Origin: Methylobacterium aerolatum
Lineage (GTDB): Bacteria > Pseudomonadota > Alphaproteobacteria > Rhizobiales > Beijerinckiaceae
Length of the DNA stretch: 64,000 nt
Reading direction: 5' to 3'
Assembly (NCBI RefSeq): GCF_022179085.1
Contig: NZ_BPQE01000002.1
Coordinates: forward strand, 124,001-188,000
Shown: positions 11,710 through 22,179 of the stretch, piece by piece
How the letters are laid out: every line of letters starts with the position of its first letter
How positions within the stretch are numbered: the first letter of the stretch is position 1
The notes under the pieces: generated by a model
The model's database searches: none
What the model was told of the DNA's origin: nothing
Seen by the model: the letters and a program-made list of their open reading frames with translations, nothing else
Program-made: the position numbers and the translations under genes

Positions 11710-12426
11710 TCATCGTGGGGCTCGTTCGATCCCGCCGTCGCAGGCTGGATCGGGCTCCTCGGTCGCCACGGCGGCGCCCTCGAAAGAGCGGAGCCGACGC
11801 CACCGCAACAGGCAGCCGGCAGCTCCGGCTCCTGCGACGAGCGCAGCGTGTATCACATGATCCCGACCCAAAGCCATGTCCAATTCGTCTTCGGACAAGT
11901 CATCGATGACCGGGATCCCCGATATGGCGCCTGCGTGCCGCCGCATCAAGGCGGCGGCGATCTTCCGGCGCCCGTCGGGGCTCGCCTCGCGGGCATGAAT
12001 CACCGCCGCGACGCCCGGATCGGCGCCGATGGCCGATTCGACCTTGCCGAAGCCGGCGACGACGGCTCCGGCCTTGTTGGCCATCGCGATCGCCTGCCGG
12101 AGTTCGGCCCGCAGGGCCTCACCGATTCGGTCCGGCAGGTCGGCGGGGGCCGGTGACGGCCCCTTGAAGGCCCGCGAGAACACATTCTTGCGAATGGCGG
12201 TCTCGACCGCCTCCCGCCGGGCGCTAACCCAGGCGCCTCGACCGGGCAGCTTGCCCCGCAGGTCCGGCACAACCGCCCCGTCCGGCCCGCGCACGAACCG
12301 GATCATCGCCTCGGGCGCCTGGGCGGCCCGGGTGACGATGCAGGTCCGCTCGCGCGCCCGCCGTCCCGGCCCGGCATGGTCGGGACCCGAATCAAGGGTG
12401 TCGTCGGCGTTGACGGCGTCGGTCAT
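11710..12426 (-). CDS. ylxR: YlxR (DUF448)-L7Ae fusion RNA-binding protein
   Basis: 238 residues with two modules. Residues about 25-95 are a YlxR domain (RERTCIVTR, then GRGAWVSARREAVE); the rest is an L7Ae-like fold (AIAMANKAGAVVAGFGKVE). Both bind RNA in other proteins. The fused form is usual in alphaproteobacteria, where it lies between nusA and infB as here. A role in ribosome assembly or as an RNase P modulator has been proposed for YlxR; nothing in this sequence decides it. The start (MTDAVNADD) avoids an upstream extension that would read through the palindromic repeat. Confidence 0.9.
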   Translation of the reverse strand: MTDAVNADDTLDSGPDHAGPGRRARERTCIVTRAAQAPEAMIRFVRGPDGAVVPDLRGKLPGRGAWVSARREAVETAIRKNVFSRAFKGPSPAPADLPDRIGEALRAELRQAIAMANKAGAVVAGFGKVESAIGADPGVAAVIHAREASPDGRRKIAAALMRRHAGAISGIPVIDDLSEDELDMALGRDHVIHAALVAGAGAAGCLLRWRRLRSFEGAAVATEEPDPACDGGIERAPR

Positions 12427-12446
12427 CCCTCCGCCCTCCCCCGATC

Positions 12447-12540
12447 CGTCGTCACGAACGACGTGACGCGACCCAGGGCAGCGGGACATCCCCGACCGTG
12501 GCCGATCCCTGGATTGCTTCGCTTCGCTCGCAAAGACGGC
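12447..12540. repeat. Dispersed palindrome family A, degenerate copy between nusA and ylxR
   Basis: The right arm (12507-12538) reads CCCTGGATTGCTTCGCT followed by TCGCTCGCAAAGACG, as in other family A copies. The left arm (from 12447) is recognisable but diverged. It fills most of the 143-base gap inside the nusA operon. Confidence 0.7.
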
Positions 12541-12569
12541 GTCTCCCTCGGTTCGAGCCTGTCGTTCGG

Positions 12570-14207
12570 TCAGGCCTGATGCTCGGCCGGCTCGCCCTCG
12601 GCGGCCTCGCCTTCACCCTCGCCCTCGCCCTCGGCGCCTTCCTCCTCCGGCTCGGCGGGCGCCTCGATCCAGCCCGCATGGACGCGGGCGGCCATGATGA
12701 GGGCCTCCGCCTCGGCGCGGGACATCTCGAACCCGTCGAGGAAACCGGCATGGCGGACCGCCTCGGGGCCGCGCCCCTCGGTGTAGCCCACGAGGTCGTC
12801 CGTGGCGCAGCCGGCGAGATCCTCCACCGACTTCACGTCGTTCTCGCCGAGCGCCACCATCATGGGGGTGGTGATGCCGTCGAGTTCGCGCAGGTCATCC
12901 GAGACGCCGAGTTCCCGGCGGCGGTCGTCGTGCTCCTGCTCGATCCGGGCGAGGTGGTCCTGGGCGCGGGCCTGGATCTCGGCGCCGGTCTCCTCGTCGA
13001 GACCCTGGATGTTGGACAGCTCGGAGGTTTCGACGAAGGCGATCTCCTCCACCGAGCGGAAGCCCTCCGCCGCCAGGAGCTGGCCGACGGTCTCGTCCAC
13101 GTCGAGGGCTTCCATGAAGATCTGGGTGCGCTCGGCGAACTCCTTCTGGCGGCGCTCCGATTCTTCGGCCTCGGTCAGGATGTCGATGTCCCAGCCGGTG
13201 AGCTGGGAGGCGAGGCGCACGTTCTGGCCCCGGCGGCCGATGGCCAGCGAGAGCTGATCGTCCGGCACCACCACCTCGATGCGGTCGGCCTCCTCGTCGA
13301 GGACCACCTTCACCACTTCGGCGGGCTGGAGGGCGTTGACGATGAAGGTCGCCTGGTCCTCGGACCAGGGGATGATGTCGATCTTCTCGCCCTGCAGCTC
13401 GGCCACCACCGCCTGGACGCGGGAGCCGCGCATGCCGACGCAGGCGCCGACGGGATCGATGGAGCCGTCGCGGGAGATCACGGCGATCTTGGCGCGGGAG
13501 CCCGGATCGCGCGCCACGGCCTTCACCTCGACGATGCCGTCGTAGATCTCCGGCACTTCCTGGCCGAACAGCTTGGCCATGAACTGGGGATGCGAGCGCG
13601 ACAGGAAGATCTGCGGCCCGCGCACTTCCGAGCGCACGTCGAACAGGTAGGAGCGGATCCGGTCGCCGGGGCGGAAGGTCTCGCGCGGGATCATCTCGTC
13701 GCGGCGGACGATGCCCTCGCCCCGGCCGAGATCGACGATGACGTTGCCGTACTCGACCCGCTTGACGATGCCGTTCAGCACCTCGCCGATGCGGTCCTTG
13801 TACTCGTCGAACATCCGGGCACGCTCGGCGTCGCGGACCTTCTGGACGATGACCTGCTTGGCCGACTGGGCGGCGACGCGGCCGAAATCGAAGGGCGGCA
13901 GGGTGTCGGAGATCACGTCGCCGACCAGCGCGCCGGGGTTGAAGCGCCGGGCTTGGTCGAGGGTGATCTCGCGGGCGTCGTTCTCCACCTGCTCCACCAC
14001 GAGGAGGTGGCGGGAGAGGCGCAGCGCGCCGCTCTTCGCATCGATCTCGGCGTGAACGTCCGTCTCGGCGCCGTAGCGCGAGCGGGCGGCTTTGGCGATC
14101 GCCTCCTCCATCGCCTCGATGACGATCTGGCGGTCGATCACCTTCTCGCGGGCGACCGCGTCGGCGATCTGGAGGAGTTCGAGCCTGTTGGCGCTGACGA
14201 CGGCCAT
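12570..14207 (-). CDS. nusA: Transcription termination/antitermination factor NusA
   Basis: 545 residues. The N-terminal RNA-polymerase-binding domain ([26 protein letters not shown] region), an S1 domain, paired KH domains ([34 protein letters not shown]) and two helix-hairpin-helix-like C-terminal repeats are visible. The last 30 residues are a Glu/Gly-rich acidic tail. NusA controls pausing, Rho-independent termination and rRNA antitermination, and in E. coli limits its own operon. The start [13 protein letters not shown] is the conserved one. It follows rimP by 72 bases. Confidence 0.97.
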   Translation of the reverse strand: MAVVSANRLELLQIADAVAREKVIDRQIVIEAMEEAIAKAARSRYGAETDVHAEIDAKSGALRLSRHLLVVEQVENDAREITLDQARRFNPGALVGDVISDTLPPFDFGRVAAQSAKQVIVQKVRDAERARMFDEYKDRIGEVLNGIVKRVEYGNVIVDLGRGEGIVRRDEMIPRETFRPGDRIRSYLFDVRSEVRGPQIFLSRSHPQFMAKLFGQEVPEIYDGIVEVKAVARDPGSRAKIAVISRDGSIDPVGACVGMRGSRVQAVVAELQGEKIDIIPWSEDQATFIVNALQPAEVVKVVLDEEADRIEVVVPDDQLSLAIGRRGQNVRLASQLTGWDIDILTEAEESERRQKEFAERTQIFMEALDVDETVGQLLAAEGFRSVEEIAFVETSELSNIQGLDEETGAEIQARAQDHLARIEQEHDDRRRELGVSDDLRELDGITTPMMVALGENDVKSVEDLAGCATDDLVGYTEGRGPEAVRHAGFLDGFEMSRAEAEALIMAARVHAGWIEAPAEPEEEGAEGEGEGEGEAAEGEPAEHQA

Positions 14208-14279
14208 CGGTTCAGGTCCTTCTTCTCGGTGCGTTGAGCGCGGCACCCGTACGGGCACCGGGGGAATGGGAAAGGGAGG

Positions 14280-16202
<1,923 letters not shown>

Positions 16203-16349
16203 CCCTCCGCGCCGGCCTGCCGCCTTCCCGTTCACCGTGTGACAATGGATGGAAAGGCGTCATCCGGTACGTCGCGCGGTGAATTGTGGGACGCATCGGT
16301 TAACGGAAAAAAGGACAGCTGAGAAAACCCCTTAGACCCGGCGCATCGA

Positions 16350-16365
16350 TTAACTGCGCATTAAC
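16350..16365 (+). promoter_or_regulatory. CtrA binding box (TTAA-N7-TTAAC)
   Basis: TTAACTGCGCATTAAC matches the alphaproteobacterial CtrA full site exactly in both halves and spacing. Its second half sits where a -35 would be, with TAACCG 16 bases further on. It lies 55 bases before the ATG at 16420. CtrA is the master cell-cycle regulator; activation is the expected effect at this position. Confidence 0.7.
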
Positions 16366-16419
16366 CACGTTCATGGTCCTCATAACCGTAGATTGAATTT
16401 TCGTGTGGAGGGCAGAAAC

Positions 16420-17151
16420 ATGGCCGTGACCGCGCGCACTCCCTGGTCGCAGATCCTCAATCAGTTCGCTGAAGGGCTGGACGCGATCCCCGATCAACGG
16501 AGCGCCGAAATCCTCGTTCTCAAGTCGAGCCTGGATGCTCCCGCGCCCCAGCGCGACGAGACCCTCGATCGGGAGATCCCCGAACTGTCCCTGGAGGCGC
16601 TGAAGGCCTCGGCCGCCGCCGAGAGGCCGGTCGAGAAGTCCGCGCCCCAGCCGGGCGTCGCGGCCTTCGCCGCTGCCGCTTCGGCCGCCCCTGCGACCGC
16701 CGCCGCCGAACTGGCCGAGGGCGAGGATCTGGCCGATTGGACCACGACCCTCGACATCATCAACGGCATGGCCGGGTACGCCGACGAGCAGCGCACCCGC
16801 GTCAAGGAGCAGGCCAAGTCCTACAAGGACACCCTCCAGGACCTCCAGAAGGAGCTGCGGGACGTCCACCAGCGCCTGCGTCTGTTCGAGAAGCAGGCCC
16901 ACGAGACGCAGCTCCAGGCCGACGCCAAGGTGCAGCGGATCCAGGCCGAGGCGGATGCCCAGGTGCAGGAGATCCGTCTGGCCGCCGAGGCGCAGATCCG
17001 GTCGATCCGTACCGAGGCCGACGGCCGGGTGAAGATCGCCGACGAGAAGACCCGCGCCGCGACCCTGCGGGCCGTCACCGCCGAGAAGTGGCTGCAGCGG
17101 ATCGACAACGCGGCCAAGAACCTCCTCACCGGCAGCCATACCGGTCTCTGA
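16420..17151 (+). CDS. Hendecad coiled-coil protein 1 (unknown function)
   Basis: 243 residues, not recognised as a named family. ATG 16420 is chosen because GGAGGG lies 7 bases upstream; an earlier in-frame TTG at 16393 has no site. An Ala/Pro-rich N-terminal half is followed by a DWTTTLDIINGMAGY segment and a long helix. Its last part falls into 11-residue units beginning V/I (VQRIQAEADAQ, VQEIRLAAEAQ, IRSIRTEADGR, VKIADEKTRAA) and ends with EKWLQRIDNAAKNLL. No signal peptide or membrane segment is seen. The next two genes share the repeat period and the W-L ending. A CtrA box precedes it. A structural or scaffold role is inference only. Confidence 0.8.
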   Translation: MAVTARTPWSQILNQFAEGLDAIPDQRSAEILVLKSSLDAPAPQRDETLDREIPELSLEALKASAAAERPVEKSAPQPGVAAFAAAASAAPATAAAELAEGEDLADWTTTLDIINGMAGYADEQRTRVKEQAKSYKDTLQDLQKELRDVHQRLRLFEKQAHETQLQADAKVQRIQAEADAQVQEIRLAAEAQIRSIRTEADGRVKIADEKTRAATLRAVTAEKWLQRIDNAAKNLLTGSHTGL

Positions 17152-17268
17152 GGCGGGTCGGCCGCGATCCGCTTCGGATCCCCGCCGCCCCATCCTCCAC
17201 GGCAAGTTCGGTCCCGGGCCCCGCGCCTGGGGCACCACCGCACCAGGGACAACCGGAACAGGTCACCG

Positions 17269-17784
17269 ATGGGCGATCCGAGCCTCGAGCAGAACCAGAC
17301 CGTTGCCAGCCTGCTGGACAAGGGCAAGAAGTTCGCCAATGCCGAACAGGTGAAGAAGATCCTGCTGCTCAACGCGGGCAAGGGCGCCCCCGATCGGGCG
17401 GCGCCGGATCACTTCGCGGGCGCGGAGAAGATGGCGAGCCTCCTCGACCGGGTTCGCGGCGCCGCGAGCTACATCCGCGACGTCGAGGACCGGGCGCAGG
17501 AGCAGGAGTTCCGCACCCAGGAACTCCTCGATCAGGTGCGCGCCGACATGCTGGCCGCCCGGGCCCAGGTCCAGGCCGCCGAGCAGCGGACGCGCGAGAT
17601 CCAGATCCAGGCCAACACCCTGATCAAGGCTGCCGAGGACCGGGCGCAGGCCGCCGAGGACCGCGCCGCCGCCGCCGAGAGCTGGCTGCAGCGCATTGCC
17701 GAGGCGATCGAGTCCGAGTTCGCCCCCGGATCGGACGAGGCCGTGGCGATCCGGTCCAGCATCGGTCGCGCCGCCGTGGCGTGA
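17269..17784 (+). CDS. Hendecad coiled-coil protein 2 (unknown function)
   Basis: 171 residues, ATG start, 117 bases after the first coiled-coil gene. The N-terminal third (NQTVASLLDKGKKFANAEQ) is unlike its neighbours. Then comes a long charged helix whose last part reads in 11-residue steps (TREIQIQANTL, IKAAEDRAQAA, EDRAAAAESWL), ending in ESWLQRIAEAI, the same closing motif as proteins 1 and 3. After it a short Ser/Ala-rich end follows. No membrane or export signal. Function unknown; common origin with its neighbours is inferred from period, ending and position. Confidence 0.8.
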   Translation: MGDPSLEQNQTVASLLDKGKKFANAEQVKKILLLNAGKGAPDRAAPDHFAGAEKMASLLDRVRGAASYIRDVEDRAQEQEFRTQELLDQVRADMLAARAQVQAAEQRTREIQIQANTLIKAAEDRAQAAEDRAAAAESWLQRIAEAIESEFAPGSDEAVAIRSSIGRAAVA

Positions 17785-17856
17785 GGGCCCGGAGGGGCGA
17801 CGCAGAGGGTGACGACGGGACGAGGGCAGCCGTTTGAGGGCGCCAAGGGGGCGGCC

Positions 17857-18468
17857 ATGAGTGGGATAGACGACGTCTTCTGGAACACCCTCGACGCCCG
17901 CATCGCCGCGACCGTCGTCCCGGCGCGGCATGGGGCAGCCAAGGATCGGGCGATCAAGGACCAGATGACGGAGCCTCGGGCGCACGCCCCGGCACAGGCG
18001 CAGCCCCTCCGGTCGCCGTCGAGAGAGGACGCCGTCCCGGACCGGCATCAGGTCGCCGACTGGACCGGTCTCGTCGATACGATCTCGGCGGCGGGCGCCG
18101 CCGCGCAGGTTCAGACCGTCGCCTACGAGACCATGGCGAGCGATCTCCGCCGGGCTTTGGCGGACGTGGAGACCTACAAGGCCCTGATCGCCCAGGCCCA
18201 GGCCCGGGCCATGACGACGACCCGGGAGATCCAGGCCGTCGCGCAGGCGCGGGTCGAAGCCATCCAGGCCCAGGCCGAGGCGCGCATCGAAGCCATCCAG
18301 GCCCAGGCCGACGCGCGGGTTCAAAGCGCCGAAGAGCGGGCCGCGCGCGCCGACCAGCGGGCGGAGGCGGTCGAGGAATGGCTGGCGCAGGTCGATCAGG
18401 CGAGCCGGGCTCTCCTGCCCGGCACAGCCCGGGCGACGGGGCGTTTCGGCGGCTCGGCGGCGGCGTAA
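17857..18468 (+). CDS. Hendecad coiled-coil protein 3 (unknown function)
   Basis: 203 residues. ATG 17857 is chosen because AAGGGG lies 6 bases upstream; an in-frame GTG at 17809 has a poorly placed site. A disordered Pro/Arg/Gln-rich N terminus is followed by DWTGLVDTISAAGAAA, resembling the DWTTTLD segment of protein 1, and YKALIAQAQARA. The helix then shows 11-residue units VEAIQAQAEAR, IEAIQAQADAR, VQSAEERAARA and DQRAEAVEEWL, closing with EEWLAQVDQASRALL. Two units are an almost exact 33-bp DNA duplication. Soluble; function unknown. Confidence 0.78.
   Translation: MSGIDDVFWNTLDARIAATVVPARHGAAKDRAIKDQMTEPRAHAPAQAQPLRSPSREDAVPDRHQVADWTGLVDTISAAGAAAQVQTVAYETMASDLRRALADVETYKALIAQAQARAMTTTREIQAVAQARVEAIQAQAEARIEAIQAQADARVQSAEERAARADQRAEAVEEWLAQVDQASRALLPGTARATGRFGGSAAA
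18253..18318. repeat. Tandem 33-bp duplication within coiled-coil gene 3
   Basis: Two adjacent 33-base units (18253-18285 and 18286-18318) differ at only three positions. Each encodes one 11-residue helical unit, so it adds exactly one hendecad and keeps the frame. Confidence 0.92.
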
Positions 18469-18481
18469 GGAATCCCCCGGC

Positions 18482-18679
18482 GTGCGCGCGTGTCCCCTCC
18501 TCCGCCGCGCCGTCCTCGTGAGCCTCCTCGCGGCGAGCGGTGGCTGCGTCCGCCAGGAGCCGCCGCGCCTCGCCGCCGCGACGCTCGTCCCCGAACCCGA
18601 GACGACCGCCGCGACGGTCCCGGCGCCCGACGCCCCCGCCGTCCGAGGGCATTGGCGCCTGCGCTACACGCGGCTCTGA
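18482..18679 (+). CDS. Small putative lipoprotein
   Basis: 65 residues from a GTG, 13 bases after the third coiled-coil gene on the same strand. MRACPLLRRAVLVSLLAASGGC has a basic start, a hydrophobic core and a Cys at residue 22 with SGG before it, an imperfect lipobox. The mature part is Pro/Ala-rich and ends HWRLRYTRL. It could be the last gene of the coiled-coil operon, but its size and high GC leave doubt that it is translated. Confidence 0.45.
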   Translation: MRACPLLRRAVLVSLLAASGGCVRQEPPRLAAATLVPEPETTAATVPAPDAPAVRGHWRLRYTRL

Positions 18680-18688
18680 CCCGTTTCT

Positions 18689-19693
18689 TCAGCGCGGCAG
18701 GCGCCCCTCGATCGGGTAGGCGGGGTCGTTGTAGCCCGGCGTGGAGGGATGCCCCACGGCGACGTGCCGGTCGACCAGATCCTCGTCCTCGGCGGTGAAG
18801 GCGTAGTCCAGGGCGCCGAGATACTCCTCCCACTGCGCCAGGGTGCGTGGCCCGGCGATCACGCCGGTGATGAGGCGGTTGTTGAGCACCCAGGCCGTGG
18901 CGAACTGCCCGGCGGTGATGCCCCGAGCCTCGGCGTGATCCTTGAACAGCCGGGCGATGCGAAGGGATTCCGGCCGCCACTCCGTCTGCATCATGCGCTT
19001 GTCGGCCCGGCCGGCGCGGGTGTCCTCCGGCGGCGGCGAATCCGGATCGTACTTGCCGGTGAGCACGCCGCGCGCCAGCGGCGAGTAGGGCACGACGCCC
19101 AGGCCGAAATGGGCGCAGGCCGGCAGGTGCTCGGTCTCCGGCATCCGGTTGAAGGCGTTGTAATAGGGCTGGCTGACCACCGGCCGATCGATCCCGGCCT
19201 CGTCGCACAGGCGGCAGATCTCGGCGATGCGCCAGGACCGGTGGTTCGAGACGCCGAAGTGGCGGATCTTGCCCGCGCGGACGAGGTCGGCGAGCGCCCG
19301 GACGGTCTCGTCGAGCGGCGTGCCGTGATCCTCCTTGTGGAGGTAGTAGATGTCGATGAAGTCGGTGCCCATGCGCCGCAGGCTGTCCTCGGCGGCCTTC
19401 ATGATGTGGACGCGGGAGAGGCCCCCGTCGTTCGGCCCCTTGCCGGTCGGGTTGGCGACCTTGGTGGCGAGCACCCAGGCGTGCCGTTCCGGCCCGATCA
19501 GCCGTCCGGTGATCTCCTCCGAGCGCCCGTCCGTGTAAACGTTGGCCGTGTCGATGAAGTTCACGCCGGCCTGCCGGGCATGGGCGACGATCCGGCCCGC
19601 ATCGGCCTCGTCCGTCGGCCCGCCGAACATCATCGTGCCGAGGCAGATGGGCGAGACCTGGAGGCCGGAACGGCCGAGATGGCGGTAGTGCAT
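18689..19693 (-). CDS. Aldo/keto reductase
   Basis: 334 residues. The AKR catalytic tetrad is present: Asp48 and Tyr53 in DTANVYTDG, Lys78 in LATK and His119 in YYLHKED. These NADPH-dependent enzymes reduce aldehydes and ketones; the IYYLHKED and GVSNHRSW segments place it near the YajO/Tas-type AKRs. Substrate cannot be read from sequence. It converges on the small lipoprotein gene with a 9-base gap and has no co-directional partner. Confidence 0.92.
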   Translation of the reverse strand: MHYRHLGRSGLQVSPICLGTMMFGGPTDEADAGRIVAHARQAGVNFIDTANVYTDGRSEEITGRLIGPERHAWVLATKVANPTGKGPNDGGLSRVHIMKAAEDSLRRMGTDFIDIYYLHKEDHGTPLDETVRALADLVRAGKIRHFGVSNHRSWRIAEICRLCDEAGIDRPVVSQPYYNAFNRMPETEHLPACAHFGLGVVPYSPLARGVLTGKYDPDSPPPEDTRAGRADKRMMQTEWRPESLRIARLFKDHAEARGITAGQFATAWVLNNRLITGVIAGPRTLAQWEEYLGALDYAFTAEDEDLVDRHVAVGHPSTPGYNDPAYPIEGRLPR

Positions 19694-19851
19694 GGGTTCA
19701 TCCGTGTGACTGGCATACGGTATCTCGGCAGCCCGGCAGCCGCGTCAACCGCATCGGCGCGTAACCCGGGGCGTGGCGCGGCGAACTGCCCTGTCAGGGG
19801 ACCGAATCGTCCCCTGCCCCGTTGCCTCCCGATTCCTTCGATCCGATTCCC

Positions 19852-20784
19852 ATGATGCGTAGCGACGTCGCGGCGGCCTCCCGCCCTCTCTCCTTTGCTT
19901 GGCCCTGGCTCGACCGGGCCGGCCGTCTCTCCTGGCTGAAGCTCGCGGTCTTCCTGGCCTGCATCGCCCCCGCCTGTGAACTCGCCGCCGCCTACAGGCT
20001 CGACGCCCTCGGCGCGAAGCCGATCACCGCGCTGATCCACGGCACGGGCGAGTGGACGATCCGCTTTCTGCTGGCGAGCCTCGCGGTGACGCCGCTCCGG
20101 CGGATCGCCGACTGGCCGCGCCTGATCCTCGTCCGCCGGATGCTGGGCGTGACGGCGATGGCCTACGCCCTGGCCCATCTCGCCCTCTACGTGGTCGATC
20201 AGAACTACGACCTCGCCAAGGTCGCCTCCGAGATCGCCGTACGGATCTACCTGACGATCGGGTTCGTCGCCCTGGTCGGCCTGATCGCGCTGGGTGCGAC
20301 CTCGACGGATGCCGCCATCCGCAGGATGGGACCGAACTGGCACCGGTTGCACCGCCTCGCCTACACGATCGCGGTGCTCGGCCTCGCGCACTACTTTCTC
20401 CAGGCCAAGATCGACGTGTCGAGCCCGGTCTTCTGGACCGGCCTGTTCCTGCTGCTCATGGGCTGGCGGATCCTGAAGCGGGTGACTGCCCCGGAGAAGC
20501 CCTGGATGCTGCTGCTCCTCGCCCTCGGCGTGGCCGGGCTGACGGCGCTTCTGGAGGCTGCATGGTACGGGCTCGCCAGCGGCGTCCCGGCCGGTCTCGT
20601 GCTCGCGGCGAACCTCGACTTCTCGGGCCAGATCCGGCCCGCATGGTGGGTGCTGGCGGTCGGCCTCCTCCTGCCCCTCACGGCGCTGGCACGGCCCTCC
20701 CGGGCAGGCGCGGCAACCGGACGGCGGGCGCCCGTCCGCCCCGCCGCCCGCACTCCCGGGCCCTCCTTCTCCACGAAGGCGTGA
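19852..20784 (+). CDS. msrQ: Heme-binding membrane subunit MsrQ (YedZ)
   Basis: 310 residues, a ferric-reductase-like membrane protein with about six to seven helices in the core and extra C-terminal hydrophobic segments. ALIHGTGEWTIRFLLASLAVTPLR, RRMLGVTAMAYALAHLALY and NWHRLHRLAYTIAVLGLAHYF carry the conserved His that bind heme in MsrQ. MsrQ passes electrons to the periplasmic methionine sulfoxide reductase MsrP, which is not in this window. ATG 19852 is preferred to an upstream TTG. The Pro/Arg-rich last 35 residues are an extension. Confidence 0.9.
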   Translation: MMRSDVAAASRPLSFAWPWLDRAGRLSWLKLAVFLACIAPACELAAAYRLDALGAKPITALIHGTGEWTIRFLLASLAVTPLRRIADWPRLILVRRMLGVTAMAYALAHLALYVVDQNYDLAKVASEIAVRIYLTIGFVALVGLIALGATSTDAAIRRMGPNWHRLHRLAYTIAVLGLAHYFLQAKIDVSSPVFWTGLFLLLMGWRILKRVTAPEKPWMLLLLALGVAGLTALLEAAWYGLASGVPAGLVLAANLDFSGQIRPAWWVLAVGLLLPLTALARPSRAGAATGRRAPVRPAARTPGPSFSTKA

Positions 20785-20882
20785 GCGGAACAATTTGGAC
20801 GGGTGCTTGTCGGCGGCAGCGCGATGCCGCAGAACCCGCCCGCCCCTTCCGGATTCCGGCGGGGCGGGCGGGAGAACGGCGG

Positions 20883-21302
20883 ATGGTGCGCGGCGTGTCT
20901 GTTAGAGGGAGGGGCGTCTTCTCGCTGGCCCTGCCGCTGGTCGTCCTGGCGACGGCGGCCGTGGCGGCCCCCCAGGCCAAGCCGGCCCCGGCGCCCGCCG
21001 CGAAGGCGGCCCCCGCTCCGGCCCAGGCCGCCGCGCCGGCCAAGGTGTGCACGCCCCCCGTCGCGCCGCCCTCCGCCGAGCGCCCCGTGAGGCCGCCCCT
21101 GCCGGAGAAGCCCGCCTGCATCGACGCCAAGGACGGGTGTCCGGGTCTCGAAGCCTATCGCTACAATGACGCGGTGAAGGCCTACAATCTGCAAGCGCAG
21201 GCGTTCCGGCCGGTGGCCGAAGCCTATTTCCAGAAGCTCAGCGATTACGTGAAGGCGGCTTCGGCCTACGCGCAATGCGAGGCCGAGGCGCTCCAGAAAT
21301 AG
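20883..21302 (+). CDS. Small exported protein, unknown function
   Basis: 139 residues. A signal peptide is clear (GVFSLALPLVVLATAAVAA), followed by a Pro/Ala/Lys spacer and a domain with four Cys (VCTPP, PACID, DGCPG, AQCEA) that could form two disulfides. The C-terminal half (YRYNDAVKAYNLQAQAF, YFQKLSDYVKAASAYAQCE) looks helical. I do not recognise a named family. It lies 98 bases after msrQ on the same strand and ends 7 bases before a convergent small gene. Confidence 0.7.
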   Translation: MVRGVSVRGRGVFSLALPLVVLATAAVAAPQAKPAPAPAAKAAPAPAQAAAPAKVCTPPVAPPSAERPVRPPLPEKPACIDAKDGCPGLEAYRYNDAVKAYNLQAQAFRPVAEAYFQKLSDYVKAASAYAQCEAEALQK

Positions 21303-21309
21303 GCGCCCG

Positions 21310-21540
21310 TCAGATCCGCGCGGGCGCCTTCTTGAGGGCGGCGGCGAAGGCCTTGAGCTGGCGGTTGAGGTCGGCCAACTCGTTTAGCGCGATGGTCTTG
21401 TGGCCGTCGCGCACGGCGCGTTCGATATCCTCAACCTGCGAGGCGACGAGGCGGCGGAGCGCGGCGGCGACTTGTTCACGGGTCATCGATCGAGCGTCTT
21501 CGCTGGCGGCGGGGGGCGGCTTCGAAGGGCCGCCGGGCAT
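21310..21540 (-). CDS. Small helical protein, unknown function
   Basis: 76 residues from ATG 21540, or 58 from an internal ATG at 21486 (MTREQVAAALRRL), which starts the ordered part. The sequence from there is a continuous amphipathic helix-rich stretch (RRLVASQVEDIERAVRDGHKTIALNELADLNRQLKAFAAALKK). No membrane segment or Cys. Similar short proteins are common in Methylobacterium-type genomes, but I cannot name the family. Confidence 0.55.
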   Translation of the reverse strand: MPGGPSKPPPAASEDARSMTREQVAAALRRLVASQVEDIERAVRDGHKTIALNELADLNRQLKAFAAALKKAPARI

Positions 21541-21618
21541 GACCCCGGTGATAGGCCGGTAGGCTTAACCGTTCGTATCGCGCGGGGGCCGCGCGTCCCG
21601 TGATCCCCTGATCCCGTC

Positions 21619-22083
21619 CTACTCGCCGCCGCCGGGCGAGGGCCGCCGCCGCATCTCGTCGCGGCGCATCGGCATGGCGTCGATCGTCGCGAAGAGTTTC
21701 TGAGGCGGAATCGGCGCCTCCGCAACGAGCTTCGCCCCGCCGTCCTTGCCGATGAGCACCGCACGGAAGGCCCCCGCCGGCAGGCCGAGCCCGGCGCGCA
21801 CGGCCCGGGCCTCCGGCGTGCCTCCCACGGCCTCCACCACCACGAGGTCGCGCTCCGCGAGGCCGCCGCGCACGGGACCGAGCGCCGCCCTCTGCGCCTT
21901 CAGCCCGGCATCGTCCGCATCCGGCGCCGAGACCACGAGGACGCGGTGGCGCCCCCGCGAGGTGTCCAGGGGGTTGCCGCCTGCCATCGCCGTCCCCGCC
22001 GCGACACAGGCGAGACCCAGGAGGATGCCCCATCCACCGTGCCCTGCGCGCATCGCATGCCTCGCCAGTGTGAGAGAGAGCAT
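21619..22083 (-). CDS. DUF4174-like exported protein
   Basis: 154 residues from ATG 22083. The N terminus has an export signal (GILLGLACVAAGTAMAGG). The following HRVLVVSAPDADDAGLKAQRAAL, RDLVVVEAVGG and FRAVLIGKDGGAKL pattern is typical of DUF4174, a thioredoxin-like periplasmic family without the CxxC pair; FATIDAMPMRRDEMR closes it. An internal Met ten residues downstream (MRAGHGG) is an equally good start. It is divergent from the MDR oxidoreductase, with about 96 bases between the starts. Confidence 0.72.
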   Translation of the reverse strand: MLSLTLARHAMRAGHGGWGILLGLACVAAGTAMAGGNPLDTSRGRHRVLVVSAPDADDAGLKAQRAALGPVRGGLAERDLVVVEAVGGTPEARAVRAGLGLPAGAFRAVLIGKDGGAKLVAEAPIPPQKLFATIDAMPMRRDEMRRRPSPGGGE

Positions 22084-22179
22084 AACGGGCGGCAACGCCC
22101 TCCGTTGCGGTTTGCCGCGGCGGACGTCGCACCCCAGATCGTCGCGATGAGTTCCACCGAGCCCGAGAGGCACCACGCC

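Noticed and set aside
12545-12570. GGTTCGAGCC resembling a tRNA T-arm
   Set aside because: The flanking five bases do not pair and no acceptor or anticodon stem is present.
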